Source: Nocardioides alpinus (GTDB lineage: Bacteria; Actinomycetota; Actinomycetes; Propionibacteriales; Nocardioidaceae). From it: 64,000 bases of DNA. The position numbers and the translations under genes were made by a program. Below, one piece after another: positions 57,262 through 64,000 of this stretch. The stretch lies in assembly GCF_900112035.1 (NCBI RefSeq), contig NZ_FOKC01000001.1:372001-436000 (forward strand), given 5' to 3'. Below the pieces are notes generated by a model that was not told the DNA's origin, did not search any database, and worked only from the letters and a program-made list of their open reading frames with translations. The first letter of the stretch is position 1, and every line of letters begins with the position of its first letter.

Positions 57262-58331
57262 CGGCTGACCTCCAGCACGCGCTCGGTCGCCTGGCGGGGC
57301 ACCGGCGGCGGCCCGACCGGCACCGCCTGCTCGGCGAGCCGGCGGGAGGCCTGCTCCAGCACCTCGAGGACCCGGAGCCCCGAGCGGCCGTCGGTCAGCG
57401 CCTGCCGCCCCTCGCGGATCGCAGCCGCGAACTCGCCCACCATCGACCCGAGCGCCTCGCGCTCGGGCAGGGCGGGAGACCACGTGTCGCCGAGGCGGTA
57501 GGAGACGGTCGAGGCCGCACGGTCCGAGCCGGCCACAGACGTACGGGCCAGGTCGACGCCGCGGTCGAAGACGCTGAGCCGCTGCTGCGGGTTGAGGTCG
57601 TCCCACACGAGGGTGCGACGGGAGCCGCCGATCACCATCTGGCGGATCTTGGTCGGGCTCAGCCAGTTGACGTGCACGTGCGCCAGCCCGTCGTCCGGCA
57701 GCGGGAGCGTCAGGTGGCCGACACAGGCGCGGCCGGCACCGATGGGGTCGGCGCCGGTCGCGCCGATGCCGGCAGTGGGGAGACCACCCGGCAGCACGAA
57801 GTCGAGGATCGCGAGGTCGTGCGGCGCGAGGTCCCACAGGACGTCGATGTCGGGCTGGATGAGGCCGAGGTTGATGCGCACCGAGTCGACGAAGTGCACC
57901 TGGCCCAGCTCGCCGCTGACCACGAGGTCCCGCATCTTCTGGACCGCAGGGGTGTAGCAGTAGGTGTGGTCCGTCATCAGGACCAGGCCCTCCCGCTCGG
58001 CCAGGTCGACCATGGCCCGCCCGCCGGCGACGCTGTCGGCCAGAGGCTTCTCGACGAGCACGTGCTTGCCGGCGCGGAGTGCGTCGAGGGCGAGGCCACG
58101 GTGCGTGCGCGCCGGCGTGGCGATCGCGACCGCGTCGATGTCGGGGTCGTCCAGCACCCGCTCCACGCTGTCGGTGACGGCGACGTGCGGGCCGGCGACC
58201 TTCCGCGCCCGGTCGAGGTCGAGGTCGCACACCGTGCGCAGGTCCCAGCCCGGCGAGCCGCCGAAGTTGCGGACCAGGTTGGGCCCCCAGTAGCCGGCGC
58301 CGATCACGGCGATGCCCAGGTTGCGGTTCAT
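57258..58331 (-). CDS. Gfo/Idh/MocA oxidoreductase (WbpB/WlbA-like)
   Basis: A 357-residue NAD(P)-dependent oxidoreductase. The dinucleotide site is GIAVIGAGYWGPNLVRNF, and GKHVLVEKPLADSVAGG has the EKP motif. DHTYCYTPAVQKMRDLV and DLAPHDLAILDFVL (with the His of the family HxxD-type catalytic pair) match WlbA/WbpB, which oxidise a UDP-sugar C3 before amination. With the DegT enzyme and the acetyltransferase next to it, this fits a 3-amino-3-deoxy sugar pathway. A 6-dehydrogenase (WbpA-type) is not in this window. Confidence 0.92.
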   Translation of the reverse strand: MNRNLGIAVIGAGYWGPNLVRNFGGSPGWDLRTVCDLDLDRARKVAGPHVAVTDSVERVLDDPDIDAVAIATPARTHRGLALDALRAGKHVLVEKPLADSVAGGRAMVDLAEREGLVLMTDHTYCYTPAVQKMRDLVVSGELGQVHFVDSVRINLGLIQPDIDVLWDLAPHDLAILDFVLPGGLPTAGIGATGADPIGAGRACVGHLTLPLPDDGLAHVHVNWLSPTKIRQMVIGGSRRTLVWDDLNPQQRLSVFDRGVDLARTSVAGSDRAASTVSYRLGDTWSPALPEREALGSMVGEFAAAIREGRQALTDGRSGLRVLEVLEQASRRLAEQAVPVGPPPVPRQATERVLEVSR

Positions 58332-58957
58332 CGAGCTTCCTCCAGTCGTCCTTCGTGCTCCAGGTAGACCTCGCCCGAGGCCGGGCAGATCCATCGGTCG
58401 TGGGTGTCGGACACGAGGGGTACGCCGCTGCGCCCGACCCATCCGACGCGGCGTGCGGGCGTCCCGACGACGAGGGCGTGGTCGGGCACGTCCCGGGTCA
58501 CGACGGCCCCGGCCCCGACGCTGGCCCAGCGGCCGATCGTCACCGGCGCCACGCAGACGGCGCGCGCACCGATCGATGCGCCCTCGCGGACGGTCACGCC
58601 GACCGCCTCCCAGTCCTCGGCGCCCTTGCGGCGGCCGTCGGGCGTCACCGCGCGGGGGTAGGTGTCGTTGGTCAGCACCACGGCCGGTCCGATGAAGACG
58701 CCGTCCTCCAGGACCGCCGGCTCGTAGAGGAGGGCCTGGTTCTGGACCTTGCAGCGCTCCCCGATCCGGGTGCCGGGACCGACGTAGACGTTGCGGCCGA
58801 TGATCGTGTCGGCGCCGATCTCGGCGCCGGCGCGGACTGCGGACTGGTCCCAGACCTGCGCGCCGGGACCGACCAGGGCGCCGTCCTCGACGGAGGCGGT
58901 GGGAGCGATCACGGTGTCGGCGCCGCGGTGGGCCCTCGGACCGGAGAGTGTCGTCAT
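58328..58957 (-). CDS. hexapeptide acyltransferase (WbpD-like)
   Basis: A 209-residue left-handed beta-helix acetyltransferase. Hexapeptide repeats run from ADTVIAPTASVEDGALVGPGAQVWDQSAV to TIIGRNVYVGPGTRIGERCKVQNQALL; the C-terminal domain has the VLTNDTYPRAVTPDGRRKGAEDWEAV loop, with the WbpD-type NDxxPR motif. It should N-acetylate the 3-amino group made by the WbpE-type aminotransferase (inference). The ATG overlaps the GT2 stop by 4 bp. Confidence 0.92.
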   Translation of the reverse strand: MTTLSGPRAHRGADTVIAPTASVEDGALVGPGAQVWDQSAVRAGAEIGADTIIGRNVYVGPGTRIGERCKVQNQALLYEPAVLEDGVFIGPAVVLTNDTYPRAVTPDGRRKGAEDWEAVGVTVREGASIGARAVCVAPVTIGRWASVGAGAVVTRDVPDHALVVGTPARRVGWVGRSGVPLVSDTHDRWICPASGEVYLEHEGRLEEAR

Positions 58958-59796
58958 GAGCGGGAGCTTTCGTCTCGTTGCCAGGTGGTGAAGTCGCCGG
59001 CCCGCAGGGCCTGTCGGGCACCGAGCTGCGCGGCGACGTGGACGCCCACGAACACCGGGAGCCGGAGGGCGACGCCCGGGCGGCCGACGGCCAGGCCCAG
59101 GAGGGTGCGCGCGCTGGTGCGCGAGGTCGGTCGGCGCACGCCGAGCTGCGCGGCCTGGGCGTTGCCGGTGGCGATCCGGACCCGACGGCGTACGAGGTCG
59201 CGCACCGTGCGCGGCGGGTGCACGACGGCGACGGCGCCGGGGACGACGCGACGCTCGTCCCCGGTGAACGCGTCGGACATGCCGAGGTCGTCGCTCATCA
59301 TCCGGGGCAGCGCGGTGACCCGGGCCTGGGCCTGCTCGGAGAGCACGACGACCCCCCGGCCGAAGAGTCCAGACTCCACCTGCGGCAACGACTCCCAGAC
59401 GTCGTAGTACCAGCGCACCCAGCGCGAGCAACCGGCCCGCGGCACGTCGCGGCGGGGAGCGGTCGCCAGCACGTGGCCGGCGGTGATGGGCTCGAGCAGC
59501 TGCAGCACGTCGCGGCCGTTGAGCTCGATGTCGGCGTCGAGGTGGACCCGCGGGAACACGTCCGTCACGGTGTTGCCCACGCGCACGGCCTCGGCCTTCG
59601 AGGGCTGCTGGATCTCGATGACGCGCGCCAGCGGGTCGGCACTGCGCGCGACCTCGGCGGTCCGGTCGGTGCACCCGTTGCAGACGACGACCACGTCGAG
59701 GTCGCCGCCGCGAGTGCCCTCCCGGAGAGCGCGGAGGTTGCGGCCGATGCTCGCTGCCTCGTTGTGCGCAGGAATGATGACGCTCGCGACGGCCAT
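58954..59796 (-). CDS. GT2-family glycosyltransferase
   Basis: A 280-residue GT-A enzyme, first gene of the eight-gene operon. SVIIPAHNEAASIGRNLRAL opens the domain, and VVVVCNGCTDRTAEV and VHLDADIELNGRDVLQLL (DAD motif) follow, with MSDDLGMSDAFTG as the acidic catalytic region. The C terminus has hydrophobic segments that could associate with the membrane. The ATG at 59796 has an upstream GGGGAG; an in-frame start further upstream (59838) is less likely. It lies about 89 bp downstream of palindrome copy I. Confidence 0.88.
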   Translation of the reverse strand: MAVASVIIPAHNEAASIGRNLRALREGTRGGDLDVVVVCNGCTDRTAEVARSADPLARVIEIQQPSKAEAVRVGNTVTDVFPRVHLDADIELNGRDVLQLLEPITAGHVLATAPRRDVPRAGCSRWVRWYYDVWESLPQVESGLFGRGVVVLSEQAQARVTALPRMMSDDLGMSDAFTGDERRVVPGAVAVVHPPRTVRDLVRRRVRIATGNAQAAQLGVRRPTSRTSARTLLGLAVGRPGVALRLPVFVGVHVAAQLGARQALRAGDFTTWQRDESSRS

Positions 59797-59884
59797 CCCC
59801 AACTCCCCCAAGTCGTGTGCCCGTCGAACGACCGGCACGCTCAGATCTTGGGGAGCCGGGAGCTCGACTCGGCCGCCGACGGGA

Positions 59885-59906
59885 CCCTTTCGCCAATATT
59901 GGTGAG
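59885..59906 (-). promoter_or_regulatory. palindromic EPS motif, copy I
   Basis: Contains a perfect 10-bp palindrome CCAATATTGG (59893-59902). On the minus strand ACCAATATTGGCGAAAGGG faces the eight-gene operon, 89 bp from its start. Confidence 0.6.
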
Positions 59907-59929
59907 CGGTCCCGGCTCGTCGCGCGGCG

Positions 59930-60622
59930 TCATCCCGGCTGCGCCATCGAGAAGGTGATCTCGCTCGAGCGCAGGTTGCGCAGGGACAGCACCATGAGGT
60001 CCAGCTCGACCACCGACCACCCGTCGTCCACGGCCGTCCCGGCTGCGGTGGTGCGGAGCGCCTGCAGCAGGTTGAGCGGCTGCTTGCGCAGCTCGGCGTG
60101 CAGCGTCCCCTCCAGGACCCGGCCGAGGAAGTCGTGCTGGGCCGCAGGCCCCGACCCGTAGGCGTACGCCGGGTCGACGCCGTTGTCGTCCGCGAGCCGC
60201 ACGAACGTGTCCCAGTCGATGGCGATCACGTGGTCGACGCGCCGGCCGGACCACTCCTCGACCAGGCCGACGCCCGTGCTGGGCGACGACGTGGCGACCA
60301 CGGGGCGGATGCCGCTGCTGGCGGGCAGCGACTCCACCTCCGCCGACAGGCCGTCAGGGGGGACCTCGATCAGCATCACGGCCTCGACGGACTGCTCTCC
60401 GGACAGCCACGGCACGTCGGGACCCGCACCTCCGGTCCGGGTGCCGACCACCAGGACGGTCTTCCCGTCCGCGGGCGGAGGTCTGTCGGTCAGGCCCGCG
60501 AAGGCGCCCTCGATGCGGTCCAGCCGGCTCGCCATGGCGACGTTGAGCCCCAGCCCCACCATCGCGACGGCCAGGCCGAGGGCGAGCACCACCCTGAGCA
60601 GCCGGCGTACGACCCTCGCCAT
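59930..60622 (-). CDS. degenerate LytR-CpsA-Psr-like membrane protein
   Basis: A 230-residue protein with an N-terminal transmembrane helix (RLLRVVLALGLAVAMVGLGLNVA). The extracellular domain follows the LCP pattern in outline: VLVVGTRTGGAG (where LCPs have a GsDxR-type motif), AVMLIEVPPDGLSAEVESLPASSGI and the GRRVDHVIAIDWDTFVRLADDNG segment. The arginines and Asp that bind the lipid pyrophosphate are mostly missing, so phosphotransferase activity that attaches polymers to peptidoglycan is doubtful. The start has a strong GGGGGAGG site. Confidence 0.7.
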   Translation of the reverse strand: MARVVRRLLRVVLALGLAVAMVGLGLNVAMASRLDRIEGAFAGLTDRPPPADGKTVLVVGTRTGGAGPDVPWLSGEQSVEAVMLIEVPPDGLSAEVESLPASSGIRPVVATSSPSTGVGLVEEWSGRRVDHVIAIDWDTFVRLADDNGVDPAYAYGSGPAAQHDFLGRVLEGTLHAELRKQPLNLLQALRTTAAGTAVDDGWSVVELDLMVLSLRNLRSSEITFSMAQPG

Positions 60623-60677
60623 CCGCCTCCCCCTCGTGCCGATCCCCCGACGCTAGGGCGCGAGGCCGGGTGATCTC

Positions 60678-60697
60678 ATGCCCCAAAGAGGGGACAC
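60678..60697 (-). promoter_or_regulatory. palindromic EPS motif, copy J
   Basis: Minus strand TGTCCCCTCTTTGGGGCATG, with good CCCC/GGGG arms, 56 bp upstream of the LCP-like gene. It is the last copy, between the locus and pth. Confidence 0.6.
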
Positions 60698-60711
60698 GGG
60701 CGCGGGTGGGC

Positions 60712-61302
60712 TCAGGAGTTGAAGCGCTGCTGGGTCTTCTCGAGGCCGTCGGAGATCAGCGACTCGACCGCGTCGGCGGCGTCGCCGACCTGGAACGACA
60801 GCTCCTTGCGCTCGACCGTGGAGTAGTTGGACAGCACGAAGTCGGCCACGTCCTGGCGACCGGACGGTCGGCCGATGCCGGCCCGCACGCGGTAGAAGTC
60901 TCCGGTGGCCAGCGACGAGCGCATCGACTTGAGGCCGTTGTGGCCGTTGTCGCCGCCGCCGAACTTGATCCGCAGGGTGCCGAAGGCGATGTCGAGCTCG
61001 TCGTGGATCGCGATGACGTGGTCGGGCTCGACCTTGTAGAACGAGGCGAGCGCCTTGACCGGACCGCCGGACTCGTTCATGTAGCCACGGCCCCGGGCCA
61101 GGACCACGCGCGGCCCGCCGATCGTGAGCCGGCCCTCGACGACGTCGGCGCGGCCCGACTTGTGACTCCTGAAGGGTGATCCCATCCGGCTCGCCAGCTC
61201 GTCGGTCACGAGGTAGCCGATGTTGTGGCGGTACCCGGCATAGGTGGGGCCGGGGTTGCCGAGGCCGACCACCAGCCAGACGCCGTCCTCGGTGCCGCTC
61301 AT
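60712..61302 (-). CDS. pth: peptidyl-tRNA hydrolase
   Basis: A 196-residue enzyme that releases peptides from stray peptidyl-tRNA. It has VVGLGNPGPTYAGYRHNIGY with catalytic His26, the ARGRGYMNESGGPVKALASFY region, HDELDIAFG (with the conserved Asp) and GGGDNGHNGLKSM. The start is the ATG at 61302; longer in-frame extensions lack support. It lies 95 bp after rplY ends. The pth-rplY pair is conserved in actinobacteria. Confidence 0.96.
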   Translation of the reverse strand: MSGTEDGVWLVVGLGNPGPTYAGYRHNIGYLVTDELASRMGSPFRSHKSGRADVVEGRLTIGGPRVVLARGRGYMNESGGPVKALASFYKVEPDHVIAIHDELDIAFGTLRIKFGGGDNGHNGLKSMRSSLATGDFYRVRAGIGRPSGRQDVADFVLSNYSTVERKELSFQVGDAADAVESLISDGLEKTQQRFNS

Positions 61303-61397
61303 GCCCTCGTCCTCCTCATCGCGACGATCCTTCCAAGACGCAGCGAGCCGGCGCATCCGCACACGCAAGGTGGACGGACGCGCCGGCTCGGCCGGGA

Positions 61398-62090
61398 TCA
61401 CTCGGAGTCGGTGCCCTCGGACTCGATGGCAGCGTCCTCGGCCTTGGCCTCGACCTGTGCGTCGGCGATCTCGGCGTCGGAGACGTCGTGCTCGATGCCG
61501 GCCTCGGCCTCGGCCTCCTCCAGCTCGGCCTCGAGGGCCTCGGCGGAGATCTGCTCGGTCACGTTGACGATGAGGAGCTCCTCGTCGGCGAGCAGCGTGG
61601 TGCCCGAGGGGAGGTCGAGGTCCTTGGCGTGGATCATGGTGCCCGGGGCCGCGCCCTCGACGGAGACCTCGAAGAACTCGGGGATGTGGGTGGCCTCGGC
61701 CTCGACGGAGACGACGGCGTTCTCGGTGACGACCAGCGTGTCGGGAGCGGCGTCGCCCACGACGTGGATCGGGACGTCGACGGTGACCTTCTCGCCGCGG
61801 ATGACGGCGACGAAGTCGAGGTGCTCGATGACCCGGCGGATCGGGTCGACCTGGACGTCCTTGGTGAGCGCGAGCTGCTCGGAACCGTCGATGTCGAGCG
61901 CGAGGAGCGCGTTGGCGCCACCGTGCTTGAGGGCCATCATCGTCTGGTGGCCGGGGAGGATCACGTGGATCGGGTCGTTGCCGTGGCCGTAGATGACGGC
62001 GGGGATCTTGTTGTCGCGACGGATCCGGCGGGCAGCGCCCTTGCCGAACTCGGTGCGCGTCTCGGTGGCGATCTTCTCGGGGGCAGACAT
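61398..62090 (-). CDS. rplY: 50S ribosomal protein L25 (TL5/Ctc form)
   Basis: A 230-residue general stress-type L25 that binds 5S rRNA. The N-terminal L25 domain reads KGAARRIRRDNKIPAVIYGHG and HLDFVAVIRGEKVTVDVPI; a C-terminal TL5 domain follows, ending in a long acidic, Ala/Glu-rich tail (SAEALEAELEEAEAEAG) typical of actinobacteria. The ATG at 62090 is preceded by GGAGAACCCC. An inverted repeat lies in the leader. Confidence 0.95.
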   Translation of the reverse strand: MSAPEKIATETRTEFGKGAARRIRRDNKIPAVIYGHGNDPIHVILPGHQTMMALKHGGANALLALDIDGSEQLALTKDVQVDPIRRVIEHLDFVAVIRGEKVTVDVPIHVVGDAAPDTLVVTENAVVSVEAEATHIPEFFEVSVEGAAPGTMIHAKDLDLPSGTTLLADEELLIVNVTEQISAEALEAELEEAEAEAGIEHDVSDAEIADAQVEAKAEDAAIESEGTDSE

Positions 62091-62158
62091 GGGGTTCTCC
62101 ACTCGGTTGGGGGCTGGTCGGTGTGGTCTCGGGGGCTCGGCGCTCCGGAGACGACGAA

Positions 62159-62186
62159 CGCCGCGCTCCGGATCGTGAGCGCGGCG
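62159..62186 (-). promoter_or_regulatory. hairpin in the rplY leader
   Basis: A perfect 10-bp inverted repeat, CGCCGCGCTC / GAGCGCGGCG, with an 8-nt loop, about 70-100 nt upstream of the rplY start. There is no T-tract. It could be an mRNA leader structure; a role is unproven. Confidence 0.45.
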
Positions 62187-62315
62187 CAGTGTGGGCAGCC
62201 GGCCCAGTCGATCACGGAGTCCCAGGTCGTTCGTCGGGCTCCCTCGCCGAGGCAACCCCGAAACCCTAGACCCGCCCCCCGGGGTGGGTCGAATCCACGC
62301 GCCTAAGGTGTCGTC

Positions 62316-64000
62316 GTGCCCCTGATGCTCCCCGAGGCGCGCGAGCGCGCCACCCTGCTGTCCGACGTCCACACCGTGCTGCACCTCGACCTCACGTCGC
62401 CCGACGACTTCGGTGTCGAGGCGACCCTCACGTTCCGCTGCGACGAGCCGGGGGCGTCGACCTTCCTCGAGCTCAACGGCGGCACCGACGTGACGCTCGA
62501 CGGTCGGCCGGCGACGTACGACGCGGGGCGGATCCCGCTCACCGACCTCGCCGAGCACAACGAGGTCCGGGTCACCGCGCGGATGCCCTACGTCACCGAC
62601 GGCGACGGGATGACCGTCACCGTCGACCCGGCCGACGGGGAGCGCTACGTCTGCGCGCACACATCGATGGACATCACCCAGAAGGTGATCCCGTGCTTCG
62701 ACCAGCCCGACATCAAGTCGACGTTCTCGCTGACCGTGACCGCCCCGTCGCACTGGACGGTGCTGGCCAACGGGCAGCTCGAGGACCGGACGTCTGGCAC
62801 GGACGGCGACACCTGGACCTTCGGCACCACGCCCCCCTTCTCGTCCTACCTCTTCACCCTCGTCGGCGGGCCGTGGGTGTCGGTGACGTGGGACGAGCCC
62901 TACGCCCCGGCGCCGGGCGGGACGCTGCCGTTCGGCTGGCACGCGCGGGCGTCGCAGGGGCGCGAGCTCGAGCGGGACGCCGAGGAGCTGAAGCGCATCA
63001 CCAGCACCTGCTTCCAGCACTACACGACGATCTTCGAGCCGGAGTACCCCTACGCCGACTACCAGCAGGTCTTCGCCCCCGGGCTCAACTGGGGCGCGAT
63101 GGAGTTCCCCGGGTGCGTGGTCTTCCGTGACCAGGCGCTCACGCAGGGAGCTCCGACCGAGCTCGAGCGTGAGTGGCTGGCCTCGACGATCGCGCACGAG
63201 ATGGCGCACATGTGGTTCGGCGACCTCGTCACGATGAAGTGGTGGGAGGACTCCTGGCTCAACGAGTCCTTCGCCGACTTCATGGGCTTCGACGTGGCCG
63301 GCATCGCTGCGGGCTACACCGACGCCTGGACCTCGGCCGCGATCACCCGCAAGCCCACCGGCTACCGCGCCGACCGGCGGCGCTCGTCGCACCCGATCGC
63401 GGAGGACACCGACAAGATCGTCGACGTCGACACCGCCTTCGCCAACTTCGACATGATCACCTACGCCAAGGGCAACGCGACCCTGGCGCAGCTCGGCCAC
63501 TGGCTCGGCGAGCAGGACTTCCTCGCCGGCGTCAACCGCCACCTCACCACCCATGCCTTCGGCAACGCCGACCTCGCCGACTTCCTCGACTCGCTCGACG
63601 CGGCCACCGAGCTCGACGTACGCAGCTGGGCGCAGGCGTGGCTGCGCACGACCGGCTTCGACACCCTCGTGGTGACCCGCGACGGCGACGTCCCCGTGCT
63701 CACGCGCGAAGGATCCCGGCCGCACCGCCTCACCGTGTCGGCGTACGACGACGCGATGCGGCTCGTGGCCTCCCGCGACGTGCAGCTCGGGGCGGAGCCG
63801 GTGCGGCTCGACGAGTTCGCCGGACGGGTCGTGGTGCCCAACTCGGGCGACGAGACCTTTGCGGTCATCCGCCCCGACGAGCAGTCGTGGGCCGCGATCA
63901 CGGCCGGGTTGTCGTCGGTGGAGTCCCAGCTCACCCGCGCCATGCTCTGGTGGACCGCGGTCGACCTGTGCGAGTCGCAGGTCATCCCCGTCGCCGACCT
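62316..64000 (+). CDS. pepN: M1-family aminopeptidase N (gene runs off the window)
   Basis: The first 561 codons of a zinc aminopeptidase, from the GTG at 62316 (RBS AAGG); an ATG at 62325 is also in frame. The zinc site is HEMAHMWFGDLVTMKWWEDSWLNESF (HExxH at about 294-298, third ligand Glu in WLNES). The substrate-binding segment, usually GAMEN, reads GAMEFPG (about 260), a variant. LVGGPWVSVTWDEPYAPAP and KFxTTF-like strands precede it. The gene lies opposite to rplY across 225 bp and continues beyond base 64000. Confidence 0.92.
   Translation, partial: MPLMLPEARERATLLSDVHTVLHLDLTSPDDFGVEATLTFRCDEPGASTFLELNGGTDVTLDGRPATYDAGRIPLTDLAEHNEVRVTARMPYVTDGDGMTVTVDPADGERYVCAHTSMDITQKVIPCFDQPDIKSTFSLTVTAPSHWTVLANGQLEDRTSGTDGDTWTFGTTPPFSSYLFTLVGGPWVSVTWDEPYAPAPGGTLPFGWHARASQGRELERDAEELKRITSTCFQHYTTIFEPEYPYADYQQVFAPGLNWGAMEFPGCVVFRDQALTQGAPTELEREWLASTIAHEMAHMWFGDLVTMKWWEDSWLNESFADFMGFDVAGIAAGYTDAWTSAAITRKPTGYRADRRRSSHPIAEDTDKIVDVDTAFANFDMITYAKGNATLAQLGHWLGEQDFLAGVNRHLTTHAFGNADLADFLDSLDAATELDVRSWAQAWLRTTGFDTLVVTRDGDVPVLTREGSRPHRLTVSAYDDAMRLVASRDVQLGAEPVRLDEFAGRVVVPNSGDETFAVIRPDEQSWAAITAGLSSVESQLTRAMLWWTAVDLCESQVIPVAD

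Noticed and set aside
24111..60711. Genomic island bounded by integrase or att sites
   Set aside because: No integrase, transposase or direct repeats seen at the borders, and GC content looks similar; the only tRNA is far away at 13 kb.

Overview
This is a high-GC actinobacterial chromosome segment, most likely from a Nocardioides-like member of the Nocardioidaceae (inference). The evidence is the GC-rich third codon positions, the frequent GTG starts, the DUF222-HNH gene and the conserved actinobacterial gene order mfd - lipoprotein - mazG - eno - divIC-like - DUF501 - ppx. No insertion sequence, prophage, CRISPR array or rRNA operon was seen.

1 to 24 kb is mainly housekeeping and envelope genes. 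It starts with a truncated YihY/BrkB gene, then a TauE/SafE permease, a small lipoprotein and cystathionine beta-synthase (minus strand), an SGNH hydrolase (plus strand), a Bax-inhibitor-1 homologue, a 1001-residue secreted lamin-tail protein and a PQQ-type beta-propeller lipoprotein. Two adjacent genes follow, each with one frameshift: a DUF222-HNH endonuclease and a Tet(M)-type ribosomal protection protein. An unusual 74-nt tRNA with anticodon UAA lies just beyond them. A long minus-strand set then runs from mfd (23.1 kb) down to peptide deformylase (13.05 kb), much of it tightly spaced or overlapping. A secreted protein and a strong hairpin at 24.07 kb close the region.

24 to 26 kb holds a glyoxalase-fold protein and a CysQ/inositol-phosphatase-like enzyme, on the edge of a large cell-surface polysaccharide locus.

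25.4 to 60.7 kb is the polysaccharide (EPS) locus. It has an orphan LuxR-type regulator divergent from a histidine kinase / response regulator pair, and two unusual asparagine-synthetase-like proteins. It also has a polyprenyl-phosphate sugar transferase followed by a lipoprotein, an MFS protein and a propeller protein. A cassette of ACP, PLP decarboxylase, AMP-forming acyl ligase and GNAT protein resembles the accessory genes of proteobacterial exosortase-A EPS loci. There follow a polysaccharide deacetylase, a WsaF-like glycosyltransferase, a flippase and a GT2 enzyme, two exported DUF4082 proteins (one of 1584 residues), an eight-gene translationally coupled operon for amino-sugar nucleotide synthesis and glycosyl transfer, and a degenerate LytR-CpsA-Psr-like protein. 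Upstream of essentially every transcription unit here I see one recurring imperfect palindrome, roughly CCCCA-N3-5-TGGGG, in the same orientation relative to the downstream gene. It suggests the locus is one regulon, perhaps controlled by the LuxR-type regulators encoded at its edge.

60.7 to 64 kb returns to core genes: pth, rplY and the start of an M1 aminopeptidase that runs off the window. In Mycobacterium tuberculosis pth-rplY and mfd are close neighbours, so the EPS locus probably occupies an insertion or expansion point between them.
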